Shown in pieces: positions 44,325-52,391 of a stretch of DNA of 64,000 bases. Position 1 is the first letter of the stretch; each line of letters starts with the position of its first letter. The DNA is from Mycobacterium sp. 852002-40037_SCH5390672. Lineage in GTDB: Bacteria > Actinomycetota > Actinomycetes > Mycobacteriales > Mycobacteriaceae. The stretch covers positions 1 to 64,000 of the forward strand of contig NZ_LZTA01000041.1 in assembly GCF_001665875.1 (NCBI RefSeq). Direction: 5' to 3'. The notes below the pieces were generated by a model that did no database searches, was not told the origin of the DNA, and saw nothing but the letters and a program-made list of their open reading frames with translations. The position numbers and the translations under genes are program-made.

Positions 44325-44609
44325 CTAGTAGGACCGCGACCGCACCGCGCCGCCGCGTAGAAGATGGAGTGGCGCAATTACTCTCAACCCATATCTGCCG
44401 GCCATGGCGGAGACGACACGCTCGGCCTGCAAGCGCCGCTGGATCCGGCGTGCGGTGATCATCGCGACCAGGTTGACGGCCTGCCTTCCCAGTGCGATCC
44501 GACTCGTTCGCTTCTTCCAGCTCGGCCGCGTTGAGCCCGCCCGCCGTCCTAAGTAGTAGCCGAGACACGTTGCTGTCGCGAGCGCGGCGACGACCGCGAT
44601 TACCGTCAC
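44325..44609 (-). CDS. Small membrane-anchored basic protein
   Basis: 94 residues with one N-terminal helix (TVIAVVAALATATCLGYYLG) followed by an Arg-rich cytoplasmic tail (KKRTSRIALGRQAVNLVAMITARRIQRRL). GTG start. It resembles conserved hypotheticals of mycobacteria; no function is known. Confidence 0.6.
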   Translation of the reverse strand: MTVIAVVAALATATCLGYYLGRRAGSTRPSWKKRTSRIALGRQAVNLVAMITARRIQRRLQAERVVSAMAGRYGLRVIAPLHLLRGGAVRSRSY

Positions 44610-44692
44610 GTGTTGAGCGTCCTTCGTTGCCGTCGCGGGAAGGTCACGCGCGGGCTACACCTCGGCTACCAAGTGCGGGAACGGCCCACAGG

Positions 44693-45199
44693 TCAGCGCC
44701 GGAACACCACCCACCTCATGGCGCTGTACATGTAGACGGCTTCGCACATGCCCGCCGCCAGTCGCGAAAGCTGATATTGCACTCCCATGGCCGCCAGCGC
44801 GGTGGTCACTCCCAGGATGAAAGCCAAGTAGTTGACTACAACCACCACGACATAGACGACGACCTGCGGTCCCACCGGCGCGTGGGACCGGAAATTGAAA
44901 ATCCGATTGAGGACATAGCTGAACGTGAACGGGCACACGTAAGCAACCGTGACGGCGATCGGCACCGCGAGGCCGATCCCGCTGCGCAAGCCGGTGAGGA
45001 TCATCAGATCAACGCCGAAGGTGACGCCGTTGATCACACAAAAGCCGACGAACGTCGGTGCGACGAAGGCGCCGAGCCCGAATGGCAACCGGCCGGCGAA
45101 CGCCTCACACCAGTTATGGAAACGGTCGACCAGGCGCGATTCCTCGGCCCAGGGTTCCGCTCGCACACGAATACGGTGACATGGCCAGGTATCCGCCAC
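44693..45199 (-). CDS. GtrA-family membrane protein
   Basis: 168 residues; the C-terminal 120 form four hydrophobic helices in the GtrA pattern (VGFCVINGVTFGVDLMIL, YVCPFTFSYVLNRIFNFRS). GtrA proteins flip lipid-linked sugars for cell-envelope glycans such as arabinogalactan. A GTG at 45166 is an alternative start. No glycosyltransferase is adjacent. Confidence 0.85.
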   Translation of the reverse strand: MADTWPCHRIRVRAEPWAEESRLVDRFHNWCEAFAGRLPFGLGAFVAPTFVGFCVINGVTFGVDLMILTGLRSGIGLAVPIAVTVAYVCPFTFSYVLNRIFNFRSHAPVGPQVVVYVVVVVVNYLAFILGVTTALAAMGVQYQLSRLAAGMCEAVYMYSAMRWVVFRR

Positions 45200-45357
45200 G
45201 TGATCAGTTGGCCAACTTCGGCGAACGCGGAGTATGTCGCTTTGTCCTCATCGCCGTGGACCTAAGCCCTACGATTTCGGTTGTGGACGAGATGCCCCAC
45301 TAGACAGCATTGGGCATTCCAGGTATCAGTCGATGTCGAAATGGCCCGACGTAGCGG

Positions 45358-45588
45358 TCAGGACATCGCGGTCTCCACAACATGGGGGTATTCGTCGTCG
45401 GGCAGCGGCACCGACTGTTGCTGTTCTGCCCAGTCGACTGGATCGGCCTCTACCGGCAGCAGGTCGCGCAGCGCACCCGAGTAGTTGCGCGTAGGGCGGT
45501 TAAGGATGGCTTGTTCGATCACGGCTACCCTCCCATCGTCTAGCGATAAACCTGGATTTGCAGCATCTTTCAGTTTCGAGGACACCAT
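45358..45588 (-). CDS. Small conserved protein, unknown function
   Basis: 76 residues from ATG 45588: a DDGRVAVIEQAILNRPTRNY motif, then RDLLPVEADPVDWAEQQ and a short acidic tail (PLPDDEYP). The pattern of a proline-rich acidic end after an EADP segment is common in mycobacterial small proteins. No clear ribosome site. Confidence 0.5.
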   Translation of the reverse strand: MVSSKLKDAANPGLSLDDGRVAVIEQAILNRPTRNYSGALRDLLPVEADPVDWAEQQQSVPLPDDEYPHVVETAMS

Positions 45589-45759
45589 AGCGGTTGAAGT
45601 GAGGGCGGGCCGCCCGCCCCGGAAACGAGGTGCCTGGCTGTGGCAGTGGCCTGTCCTCATCCGCAGAAGGACTGAGGTAGTGCCCACGATATCGCCGGCC
45701 GGCGGACTGGCCCGGTCATCCTCGTTGTAATGCCATCACCTGCCTTCCCAAATTGTGTG

Positions 45760-46080
45760 TCACCGGTTGGTCGCGATGTTGGTCCGCGGAGGGCCGCGCT
45801 GCACCGCGCGCACATCGGGCGCAGGCGCATTCCAGTGCTGCGCGGGTAGCTTCCAAGACCGACCCGGCGACCGGGGCCCGAGCAGGGCGCACCCGGTCAC
45901 GGGCGGCGCCGGTGGCCGACGAAGCAGGGTCGCGGCCGCGTCGCACAAGATGGCGTCGACCTCGGCAATCAGCACGAACAACTCTTGGTCAGCGTCCAGC
46001 GGAAGCGCTTCCTGCTTGTCTGCTGGACGCTCAGTGACCACGCAGGGCGCCGGCGGTGCCCCGGTGCTGCCGTGCGTCAT
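45760..46080 (-). CDS. Small protein downstream of hsp18
   Basis: 106 residues from ATG 46080 (an upstream in-frame start exists at 46107). The central DQELFVLIAEVDAILCDAAATLLRRPPAPP resembles Rv0250c, the small gene that follows a small heat-shock gene in M. tuberculosis. It lies 36 bp after hsp18 on the same strand. Function unknown. Confidence 0.55.
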   Translation of the reverse strand: MTHGSTGAPPAPCVVTERPADKQEALPLDADQELFVLIAEVDAILCDAAATLLRRPPAPPVTGCALLGPRSPGRSWKLPAQHWNAPAPDVRAVQRGPPRTNIATNR

Positions 46081-46116
46081 GACTAACCCGCGTTCTGTCA
46101 GCATCAAACCGGCCGA

Positions 46117-46542
46117 TCACGCGCTGATGGCGGTCTGCTGCCTATTCCCACCGCGGTTGACCGCGATCTTGCGCGGCTTTGCCTTCTCGGCCACCGGAAT
46201 ACGCAATCGCAATACCCCCGCGTCATAGGACGCATCGATTTGCTCGGTGTCCAGATTGTCGCCGAGCACCAACTGTCGGCTGAACACCCCACGCGTCCGT
46301 TCGGTGGCGAGCATCTCCCGGCCTGAATTGACATCCGGGCGTTCGGCGCGCACCGTCACCACGTTGCGTTCGATATCCAGATCCAGCGACTGCTCATTGA
46401 TGCCCGGCAAATCGAATTCGACGACGAACTGGTCGCCGTCGCGCCAGGCATCCATTGGCATCACCGCAGGACGCGCCGCGGTACCTAACACCTGCTGAGT
46501 GAAGCGATCGAGGTCACGAAATGGATCGCTACGCACCAACAT
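46117..46542 (-). CDS. hsp18: Hsp18, alpha-crystallin-type small heat-shock protein
   Basis: 141 residues closely resembling the 18 kDa antigen of M. leprae and M. avium: [54 protein letters not shown], and the alpha-crystallin core [10 protein letters not shown] plus the IxV-like tail KIAV. It is an ATP-independent chaperone. GGAGGTGA five bases upstream supports ATG 46542. Confidence 0.92.
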   Translation of the reverse strand: MLVRSDPFRDLDRFTQQVLGTAARPAVMPMDAWRDGDQFVVEFDLPGINEQSLDLDIERNVVTVRAERPDVNSGREMLATERTRGVFSRQLVLGDNLDTEQIDASYDAGVLRLRIPVAEKAKPRKIAVNRGGNRQQTAISA

Positions 46543-46590
46543 GGCCGTCACCTCCAACACTCCCATCATCTGCCTGTAGCCATCAATTAT

Positions 46591-46608
46591 CTATGCCGTT
46601 CGGCATAG
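46591..46608. promoter_or_regulatory. Perfect palindrome upstream of hsp18
   Basis: CTATGCCG-TT-CGGCATAG, perfect 8-bp arms 49-66 bp upstream of the hsp18 ATG, overlapping the probable promoter. It does not match HspR (HAIR) or CIRCE motifs. Confidence 0.6.
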
Positions 46609-46894
46609 TTTTTATATAGCTCGGCTGCCCTGCCTTGGCAAGCCCGAGATGGGATATTTTTCGCTACCCGACAACCTCCCGGTTGGACACGGTCGATAGC
46701 AGGCGGCCTGGGACGAACTGTCCGTGCAGAACTGCGCCGTGTCATGGTGGCCGCGGCACGTGTTGAGTACCGGTGGTTGTCGTCGTTTGCGGGTCCGCTT
46801 GCATTCACCTGCCCGCAAACTGTTTGGAGTTACCTGAAGCAGGTTTCGAGAAGTCAACGTGATCACGGCGCGCGCGAAGAGATAAAGGAAACCA
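46609..46894. other. Divergent promoter region hsp18/atoE
   Basis: 286 bp with no gene seen beyond the palindrome; it must hold both promoters. Confidence 0.4.
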
Positions 46895-48301
46895 ATGACC
46901 ACGAGCGAGGATCGACAGGCCGACCGGCGCGGCTTCATCCAGCGCCTGACCACACTGTGTGTCCGTTATGTCGAACGCCTCATGCCCGACCCCTATCTGT
47001 TCGCCGTCATCCTCACCATCGTCGTGGTGGCGCTCGTCGCACTGCTCGTCCGGGATGCGACGCCCGCCGGTGTTCTCAAGGCGTGGTACGGCGGAGTGTG
47101 GGGGGCGCAGAACATCTACACCTTCGCGTTCCAGATGGTCCTCGTCCTTGTGACCGGCTACACCCTGGCCGAGGCGCCCGTCCTGAAGCGGGCCATCGTT
47201 CACATCGCGAGCAAGCCGACGAACCAGGTGCAGGGAGCCCTACTGTGTTTCGGCGTCAGCACCGTTTTTTCCCTCTTGAACTGGGGACTGGGTCTGGTCG
47301 CGGGCGCGCTGGTCGCACGTCAGATCGCAAAACGGCTGGAGGGGGCGCATTTCGGGTACCTCATCGCCACCGGGTTCATGGGTTACATCGTGTGGACACA
47401 GGGACTGTCGTCGTCGATCGCGCTTGCCAACACCGATACGACCAGCCCTATCAACGTGATTCACAAGATGACCGGCATGACCGTGCCGTTGACGAAGACG
47501 GTTTTCCAGCCCTACAACTGGGTCGCCGTGATTGCGGTGGTCGCCTTGCTCTCCGTCGCGATCTGGCGCATGGCGCCCAACCAAAGCCTCGAGCCCGACC
47601 CGGCCGTTTTCGAGGAGGAGCCGGAACCCGTCAAGCCGGACGGCAAGCGGACCGCTGCCGAGTGGCTGGAAGACCTGTGGATTCTCAACGTCCTTGTTTT
47701 TGCCGCGGGCATAACGTATTTCGCGTTGAGCGGCTTTGCGCTGAATATCTCGTCGATGATCATGTTGTTCACCATCACGAGCGCCTTGCTGCACGGCACG
47801 CCGATCCGCTTCATCCGCGCTTTTTCCAACGCCGCGAAGGTGTCGGGTCCCTTGCTGTTGCAGTATCCGCTGTACGGCGGGATCGTTGGCCTATTGGGCT
47901 ACCTGCCAACCGGATCGGGCAAGGCGCTGCAGACGGTGCTCGCGGAGGCGTTGGTGCGGGGCGCGGATCAATACACGTTGCCGTTCTTCACTTTCATCGG
48001 GTCGGTCCTGATCTCGTTGTTCGTGCCTTCCGGTGGCGGACATTGGGCCGTGCAGGGACCTATCGCCGTCGGCTCGGCGGTGGCGGTCGGCCAGCACTCG
48101 GCGACTTACCTCGGGCTGATGTCGATGTCGGTCGCGATCGGGGAGGGAGTCGCGAACATGATTCAGCCGTTCTGGCTGTTGCCGGTGCTGGCGATCGCCA
48201 AGCTGAATGTGCGCCAGGTTATGGGCTTCACGGTCATCGCCTTCCTCATCGGGTTCGGGGTCGCCGGCGCTGCTGTGCTCATTGCGCCCCACGTGCTTTG
48301 A
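46895..48301 (+). CDS. Short-chain fatty acid permease (AtoE family)
   Basis: 468 residues with many hydrophobic helices. FIQRLTTLCVRYVERLMPDPYLFAVILT and the C-terminal MIQPFWLLPVLAIAKLNVRQVMGF match the AtoE/TIGR00366 short-chain fatty acid transporter family. GGAAA lies near the ATG. It is followed after 15 bp by an amidase gene and is likely co-transcribed with it. Confidence 0.88.
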   Translation: MTTSEDRQADRRGFIQRLTTLCVRYVERLMPDPYLFAVILTIVVVALVALLVRDATPAGVLKAWYGGVWGAQNIYTFAFQMVLVLVTGYTLAEAPVLKRAIVHIASKPTNQVQGALLCFGVSTVFSLLNWGLGLVAGALVARQIAKRLEGAHFGYLIATGFMGYIVWTQGLSSSIALANTDTTSPINVIHKMTGMTVPLTKTVFQPYNWVAVIAVVALLSVAIWRMAPNQSLEPDPAVFEEEPEPVKPDGKRTAAEWLEDLWILNVLVFAAGITYFALSGFALNISSMIMLFTITSALLHGTPIRFIRAFSNAAKVSGPLLLQYPLYGGIVGLLGYLPTGSGKALQTVLAEALVRGADQYTLPFFTFIGSVLISLFVPSGGGHWAVQGPIAVGSAVAVGQHSATYLGLMSMSVAIGEGVANMIQPFWLLPVLAIAKLNVRQVMGFTVIAFLIGFGVAGAAVLIAPHVL

Positions 48302-48316
48302 GATCGGGCAAGTCAA

Positions 48317-49933
48317 ATGAGCCCCCGCTTACCGACCGCGCGCGTAGCCGCCGCGTACCGCCGCATCGCCGAAGTCGACCGGCCCGAAGTTTGGATCACG
48401 TTGCGTGAACAGGCTGACGTGCTCGTCGACGCCGGCGCGGTCGAGCGACGGCTCGCCGCGGGAGAGAGCCTGCCACTGGCGGGAATGCTGGTTGCCGTCA
48501 AGGACAACATCGACGTCGCGGGGCTTCCGACCACCGCAGGCTGCCCGGAGTTCGCCTACGCACCAACGGCTTCTGCCAGCGTCGTGGACCGCCTCTGCGG
48601 CGCCGGCGCGGTCGTGCTCGGCAAGACGAACCTCGACCAGTTCGGCACCGGCCTGGTTGGCACGCGCACTCCCTATGGCGCCGTGCGTAATTCGCTTTAT
48701 CCGCACCTGGTCGCCGGAGGCTCCAGTTCCGGCTCCGCCGTGGCCGTCGCTCTGGGCATCGCCGACATCGGCATCGGTACCGACACTGCAGGATCGGTTC
48801 GGGTCCCGGCCGCGCTCAACGGAATCGTTGGAATCAAGCCCACACTCGGGATCATCCCCACCCATGGAGTGGTCCCCGCCTGCGCCGACTTCGACGCAGT
48901 CTCGGTGCTCGCAGCCGACCTCGACACGGCCGTCGCCGCGGTGGCTGTGATGGCCGGGCCTGATTCCCGCGACCCCCGCAGCCGTAGCTGGCCCGCCGAT
49001 GTTCGCCTCAGCGCACCCACCGCACCCAGGGTCGCGATTCCCGAAGCCGCCAACCTCGCCCCGCTCAGTGATGCCTACCGACGTGCGTTCCAGGAGACTG
49101 TGGCGCTGGCCGCCGATGCCGGATTGAGGGTCGAACCGGTCGATATCGGCGTTCTGTTGGACGCAGCCCTGCTGCTCTACGACGGCGCTTTCGTCGCCGA
49201 ACGATACGCCGCGGTGGGCGAATTCCTGGACACCGCACCCGCGGGCGCGGACCCTGTCGTAGCGACGATCATCGCCGCGGGCCGGGCGATCACCGGCCCT
49301 GCGTTCGCCGCCGATCTGGACGCGCTGGTGCGCGCACGAGCCGATGCCGCCGTCGTGCTCGAGGGTTTCGACGCGCTGTTGCTCCCGACCACCACCGAAC
49401 ACCCGTCATTGGCCGAGATACAGGCCGATCCCTATTCGATCAACCGCCGCCTGGGCACGTACACCAATTTCGCCAACCTGCTCGACATGGCCGCGGTTGC
49501 CGTGCCGGGGGTCCCGACGGAGACCGGCACCCCATTCGGGGTGACGGTCGTCGTGCGCACTTTCGGTGACCAAATCGCAGTGGACATCGCGGCCCGACTG
49601 AGCGACACAACGTCCCCGCTCTTCGTCGAAACCGGTTGCGAGCTAGCGGTATTCGGCGCGTACCGGCGCGGTCAGCCGTTGCACTGGCATCTCGAACAAG
49701 TCGGCGCCCGCTACGCCCACGACGTCAAGACGGTTGGCGACCCTCGGTTCGCGTCGGTCGACAACCCGGCTGCCCGCATCGACGGGGAATTGTTCCGCGT
49801 CTCCGAAGCCGGCCTCGGCCGCCTTCTGGTGTCCCTGCCGGACGCTGTGGCCCTGGCCGGCGTCGAACTCGAGAAAGGCCGCACCGTCATCGGTTTGAAA
49901 CCACCGATCGCCGACGCGGGCCGCACCAGCTGA
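48317..49933 (+). CDS. atzF: Allophanate hydrolase-like amidase (AtzF type)
   Basis: 538 residues: an amidase-signature domain (about 1-430) with the catalytic Lys62 in VAVKDN, GGSSSGSA (around 134-141) and the nucleophile Ser160 in GTDTAGS, then an AtzF-like C-terminal domain with FGAYRRGQPLHWHL. AtzF hydrolyses allophanate to ammonia and CO2 in cyanurate/urea breakdown. No urea carboxylase gene is adjacent, and the partner here is a fatty acid permease, so the physiological substrate may differ. Confidence 0.85.
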   Translation: MSPRLPTARVAAAYRRIAEVDRPEVWITLREQADVLVDAGAVERRLAAGESLPLAGMLVAVKDNIDVAGLPTTAGCPEFAYAPTASASVVDRLCGAGAVVLGKTNLDQFGTGLVGTRTPYGAVRNSLYPHLVAGGSSSGSAVAVALGIADIGIGTDTAGSVRVPAALNGIVGIKPTLGIIPTHGVVPACADFDAVSVLAADLDTAVAAVAVMAGPDSRDPRSRSWPADVRLSAPTAPRVAIPEAANLAPLSDAYRRAFQETVALAADAGLRVEPVDIGVLLDAALLLYDGAFVAERYAAVGEFLDTAPAGADPVVATIIAAGRAITGPAFAADLDALVRARADAAVVLEGFDALLLPTTTEHPSLAEIQADPYSINRRLGTYTNFANLLDMAAVAVPGVPTETGTPFGVTVVVRTFGDQIAVDIAARLSDTTSPLFVETGCELAVFGAYRRGQPLHWHLEQVGARYAHDVKTVGDPRFASVDNPAARIDGELFRVSEAGLGRLLVSLPDAVALAGVELEKGRTVIGLKPPIADAGRTS

Positions 49934-50012
49934 GCCGGCGCGGGTTCCGTCGTAGGGCACGCGATGGCACACGTGATAGGGCCCGCTGCAGCAGCTCCGG
50001 TAATCACGCTGA

Positions 50013-50987
50013 TTAAGGCAACAGCACGTGGGGCAGGTCGAAGCGTCGCAGCGTGGCGATGTCCATGAAGGCCACGACTCGACCGATACCCTCCGGCGCG
50101 ACAGTGAGCACATGTAGGGCGTGCAGGCGATGCTGTCCGTCCGCGGTCGCCGGGTAGAGCGCCACCGCGGGTTGCCCGTTGGCCGAGGTGCGTAGGACCC
50201 GGGTGCTGCCGAAGGCACGCATGCGAGGTCCGAGGAAGACCCCGATCGCGGCGCCGCTCAAAAACCACGTGATGAAGGGCGGCATTTCAAATAGTGCGTC
50301 CTCGGTCAAAACCGCGACCAGTTCGTCGACGTCGGCGTGCTGAAATGCGGACACATACCGGTCGAGCAGTTCGCGCTGCCGCTGTTCGGACGGCGGCACC
50401 AGTGCGTCGCTGTCCGCGGGCAGGCGAGCACGAGCGCGCTGTAACGCGCTGTTGACCGCAGCCACGCTCAGATCGAGCAGCGTCGCGACTTCGGCTGCGG
50501 ACCAAGCCAATACGTCCCGCAGAATCAGCACCGCCCGCTGCTGCGGGGGAAGAAGCTGTAAGGCGGCCACGAAAGCCAGCCGCATGGTGTCGCGCGCGGC
50601 GACCACCGTGCCGGGGTCAGTCGTGGTGGCGGTCAGCAGCGAATCGGGTGCGGGCTGCAACCACGTCACTTCCGAATCACCGGCCATTGGGCGCGCGGTG
50701 GGGTCGGCGGCCGGAGCATGCAGGTCCGACGGCAGCGGGCGGCGCTTGCTGCGCTCGAGGGCTTTGACGAACGCCCGGCTGGCAATCGCATACAGCCAGG
50801 TGCGCAACGACGATCGCCCTTCGAATCGGTCGTAGGCCCGCCATGCATCCAAATAAACGTCCTGCACGACTTCCTCGGCGTCGTCGACCGAGCCGAGCAT
50901 GCGGTAGCCGTAGGCGATCAGCTCGTGACGAAACGGCTCGGCGAGCCGCGCGAAGTCCTCTCCCCCACGATCAGTGGTGGTGCTCAT
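50013..50987 (-). CDS. SigG-type ECF sigma factor with SnoaL domain
   Basis: 324 residues from ATG 50987. It has region 2 (YGYRMLGSVDDAEEVVQDVYLDAWRAYDRFEGRSSLRTWLYAIASRAF), region 4 (LPPQQRAVLILRDVLAWSAAEVATLLDLSVAAVNSALQRARARL), and a C-terminal SnoaL/NTF2 domain (DRYVSAFQHADVDELVAVLTEDALFEMPP). This is the SigG architecture of M. tuberculosis, in which the C-terminal domain replaces an anti-sigma factor in control. The ATG overlaps the stop of a DUF899 remnant upstream. Confidence 0.9.
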   Translation of the reverse strand: MSTTTDRGGEDFARLAEPFRHELIAYGYRMLGSVDDAEEVVQDVYLDAWRAYDRFEGRSSLRTWLYAIASRAFVKALERSKRRPLPSDLHAPAADPTARPMAGDSEVTWLQPAPDSLLTATTTDPGTVVAARDTMRLAFVAALQLLPPQQRAVLILRDVLAWSAAEVATLLDLSVAAVNSALQRARARLPADSDALVPPSEQRQRELLDRYVSAFQHADVDELVAVLTEDALFEMPPFITWFLSGAAIGVFLGPRMRAFGSTRVLRTSANGQPAVALYPATADGQHRLHALHVLTVAPEGIGRVVAFMDIATLRRFDLPHVLLP

Positions 50988-51196
50988 GACGATCCGGTGC
51001 CCCGTATGTGTCGTGCCATGGCGATTCGTTGTAGCGCTGCCGGCCCCGGGGTGAGGTCGAGGAGCCGGTAGGTGCTCAGCATGACATCTGCGCCGACACC
51101 GTAGGTCGAATAGGCGCGAAAGACTTTGCCATCCTCCTGGACGAAGACGTTGACGCCCTGTTCGGTCGGAACCGTTGGGTGGCCGCCGGTCGAAAC
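50984..51196 (-). pseudogene. 3' remnant of a DUF899 (thioredoxin-like) gene
   Basis: Minus-strand frame of 70 codons between TGA at 51197-51199 and TGA at 50984-50986. It reads TVPTEQGVNVFVQEDGKVFRAYSTYG and STYRLLDLTPGP, the C-terminal end of DUF899 proteins (GxNVF, TYSTYG, LDLTP). The rest of the roughly 220-residue domain is absent. Its stop overlaps the sigG ATG, as for an intact operon partner. Confidence 0.7.
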
Positions 51197-51577
51197 TCAT
51201 CGCTGTGGCCGGCGCAACGTCGCACCGGGCGCCCGACCGTGATAGGAACCGATCAAGACGGCACGGGTCACGACAGGTTTTGTGGCCAAGCGGTGAGCGA
51301 GTTCACGATGGAATTCGCGATGGGCGGCGCAGTCCGCGAACGGATCGACGGTGCCGTCGAACGCGACGACATGCACGAATCCGAGCCCGTCGTCAGACAT
51401 CAACACCTGATACTGGCCTCCGCCAGGATCCCGGGCAGCCAGTTCGATCAGCACGTCCTCAATGAGCGCGCGGTTACGTTGCGCGCCTTCTTGGGTCGTG
51501 AAGTACTGCACCACTGCAGCTCTGCGCACCGCAGTCACCTCCCACGAATACAGAGGCCGGATGATCACCAAACTCAT
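51197..51577 (-). CDS. Dimeric alpha/beta-barrel-type small protein
   Basis: 126 residues from ATG 51577 (MSLVIIRPLYSWEV). RRAAVVQYFTTQEGAQRNRALIEDVLIELAARDPGGGQYQVLMSDDGLGFVHVVAFDG has the beta-alpha-beta-beta pattern of antibiotic-biosynthesis-monooxygenase/stress-responsive barrels. It stops at TGA 51197, and the same frame then continues into the DUF899 remnant, so the original end may have been lost in a deletion. Confidence 0.6.
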   Translation of the reverse strand: MSLVIIRPLYSWEVTAVRRAAVVQYFTTQEGAQRNRALIEDVLIELAARDPGGGQYQVLMSDDGLGFVHVVAFDGTVDPFADCAAHREFHRELAHRLATKPVVTRAVLIGSYHGRAPGATLRRPQR

Positions 51578-51704
51578 CGCGCCCCGCGTGATACCTCGTT
51601 GCGCAATCCGCGATGAGTTTCCGTCACTCACCGCCTCCATATCGACGACGACTCGTACAGCGAGCCGCAATCAGCAGGAACCGCGCTAGAAGCCAGGAGC
51701 AGTC

Positions 51705-52127
51705 ATGAAACTCGACGACAACGCACGCCAACTCATCAGTTCCAACCCCGCAACGCTGGTCACGATCAATCGCGACGGCAGCCCGCAAGTGAGCCTGGTC
51801 TGGATGGTGGTGCAGAGCACCGCCGACGGCGATGACGAGTTGGTAATCGCCCATCTGGAGGAGCATCTGAAGGTTCGGAACATCCGGCGTGATCCTCACG
51901 TGGCGGTGACCATCGTGTCCAAAGACCGCAGCGTGCTGCAGACTCCTTATTTATCGATTAAGGGCACGGCACGCATCGAGGAGGGCGGGGCGCCCGAGCT
52001 GCTGAGCGAGACTGCCACGGCGATCCTCGGACCGGGCACCGGTTTTCCGCCGCCCGGATCACCGCCCGGATACCTGACGCGCATCACGATCGAGAAGGTC
52101 GGCGGCGTGGGTCCATGGGCATCCTGA
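51705..52127 (+). CDS. PPOX-class F420-dependent oxidoreductase
   Basis: 140 residues of the PNPOx-like split barrel: NPATLVTINRDGSPQVSLVWMV is the family N-terminus (FDOR-B, like Rv1155/Rv2074), and the helix-strand region EEHLKVRNIRRDPHVAVTIV follows. AGGAG lies before the ATG. Relatives use F420 or FMN; the substrate is unknown. Confidence 0.87.
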   Translation: MKLDDNARQLISSNPATLVTINRDGSPQVSLVWMVVQSTADGDDELVIAHLEEHLKVRNIRRDPHVAVTIVSKDRSVLQTPYLSIKGTARIEEGGAPELLSETATAILGPGTGFPPPGSPPGYLTRITIEKVGGVGPWAS

Positions 52128-52213
52128 CGGCAGCGCCTCGGTGTCAGCTGCCCGTCTGCTACTCGTCGGCTCTGGCTGCTGCTGAAGATCAACAAGACCC
52201 GGGCTACTCGGCG

Positions 52214-52391
52214 TGTAGGTTCTCATTCCTTCGTGTCAAGTTTCGACGGTCTGACGTGGGTTAATGCAAATCGTCTCACGTCGCGTCATCTGGAATTTGT
52301 CTCGCTCGTGTCATTTTTTTGAGTGGTCAACTGGGGGAACCGCGCGGGCAATGTGGAATACAGAAGTTCGGCGCTACCAGCGAGTTGCTAC
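52214..52391. mobile_element. Insertion-sequence end remnant (copy A)
   Basis: A 118-bp block (52214-52331) begins TGTAGGTTCTCATT and contains repeated GTCTCAC, GTCATCTGG and GTGTCATTT. It matches the block at 63422-63540 in the same orientation. On the minus strand a frame ending PPVDHSKK and a TGA at 52311-52313 corresponds to the PSVGHLNK end at copy B, so both seem to keep the last codons of one transposase. The remainder of this element is missing; the FMO gene begins directly after it. Confidence 0.55.

Noticed and set aside
46591..46620. Rho-independent terminator on the plus strand (palindrome followed by T run)
   Set aside because: No plus-strand gene ends here, and the loop is only two bases; an operator at the hsp18 promoter fits better.
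46744..48408. 554-codon plus-strand ORF
   Set aside because: It is an out-of-frame shadow of the AtoE gene with Arg-rich composition and no domain.
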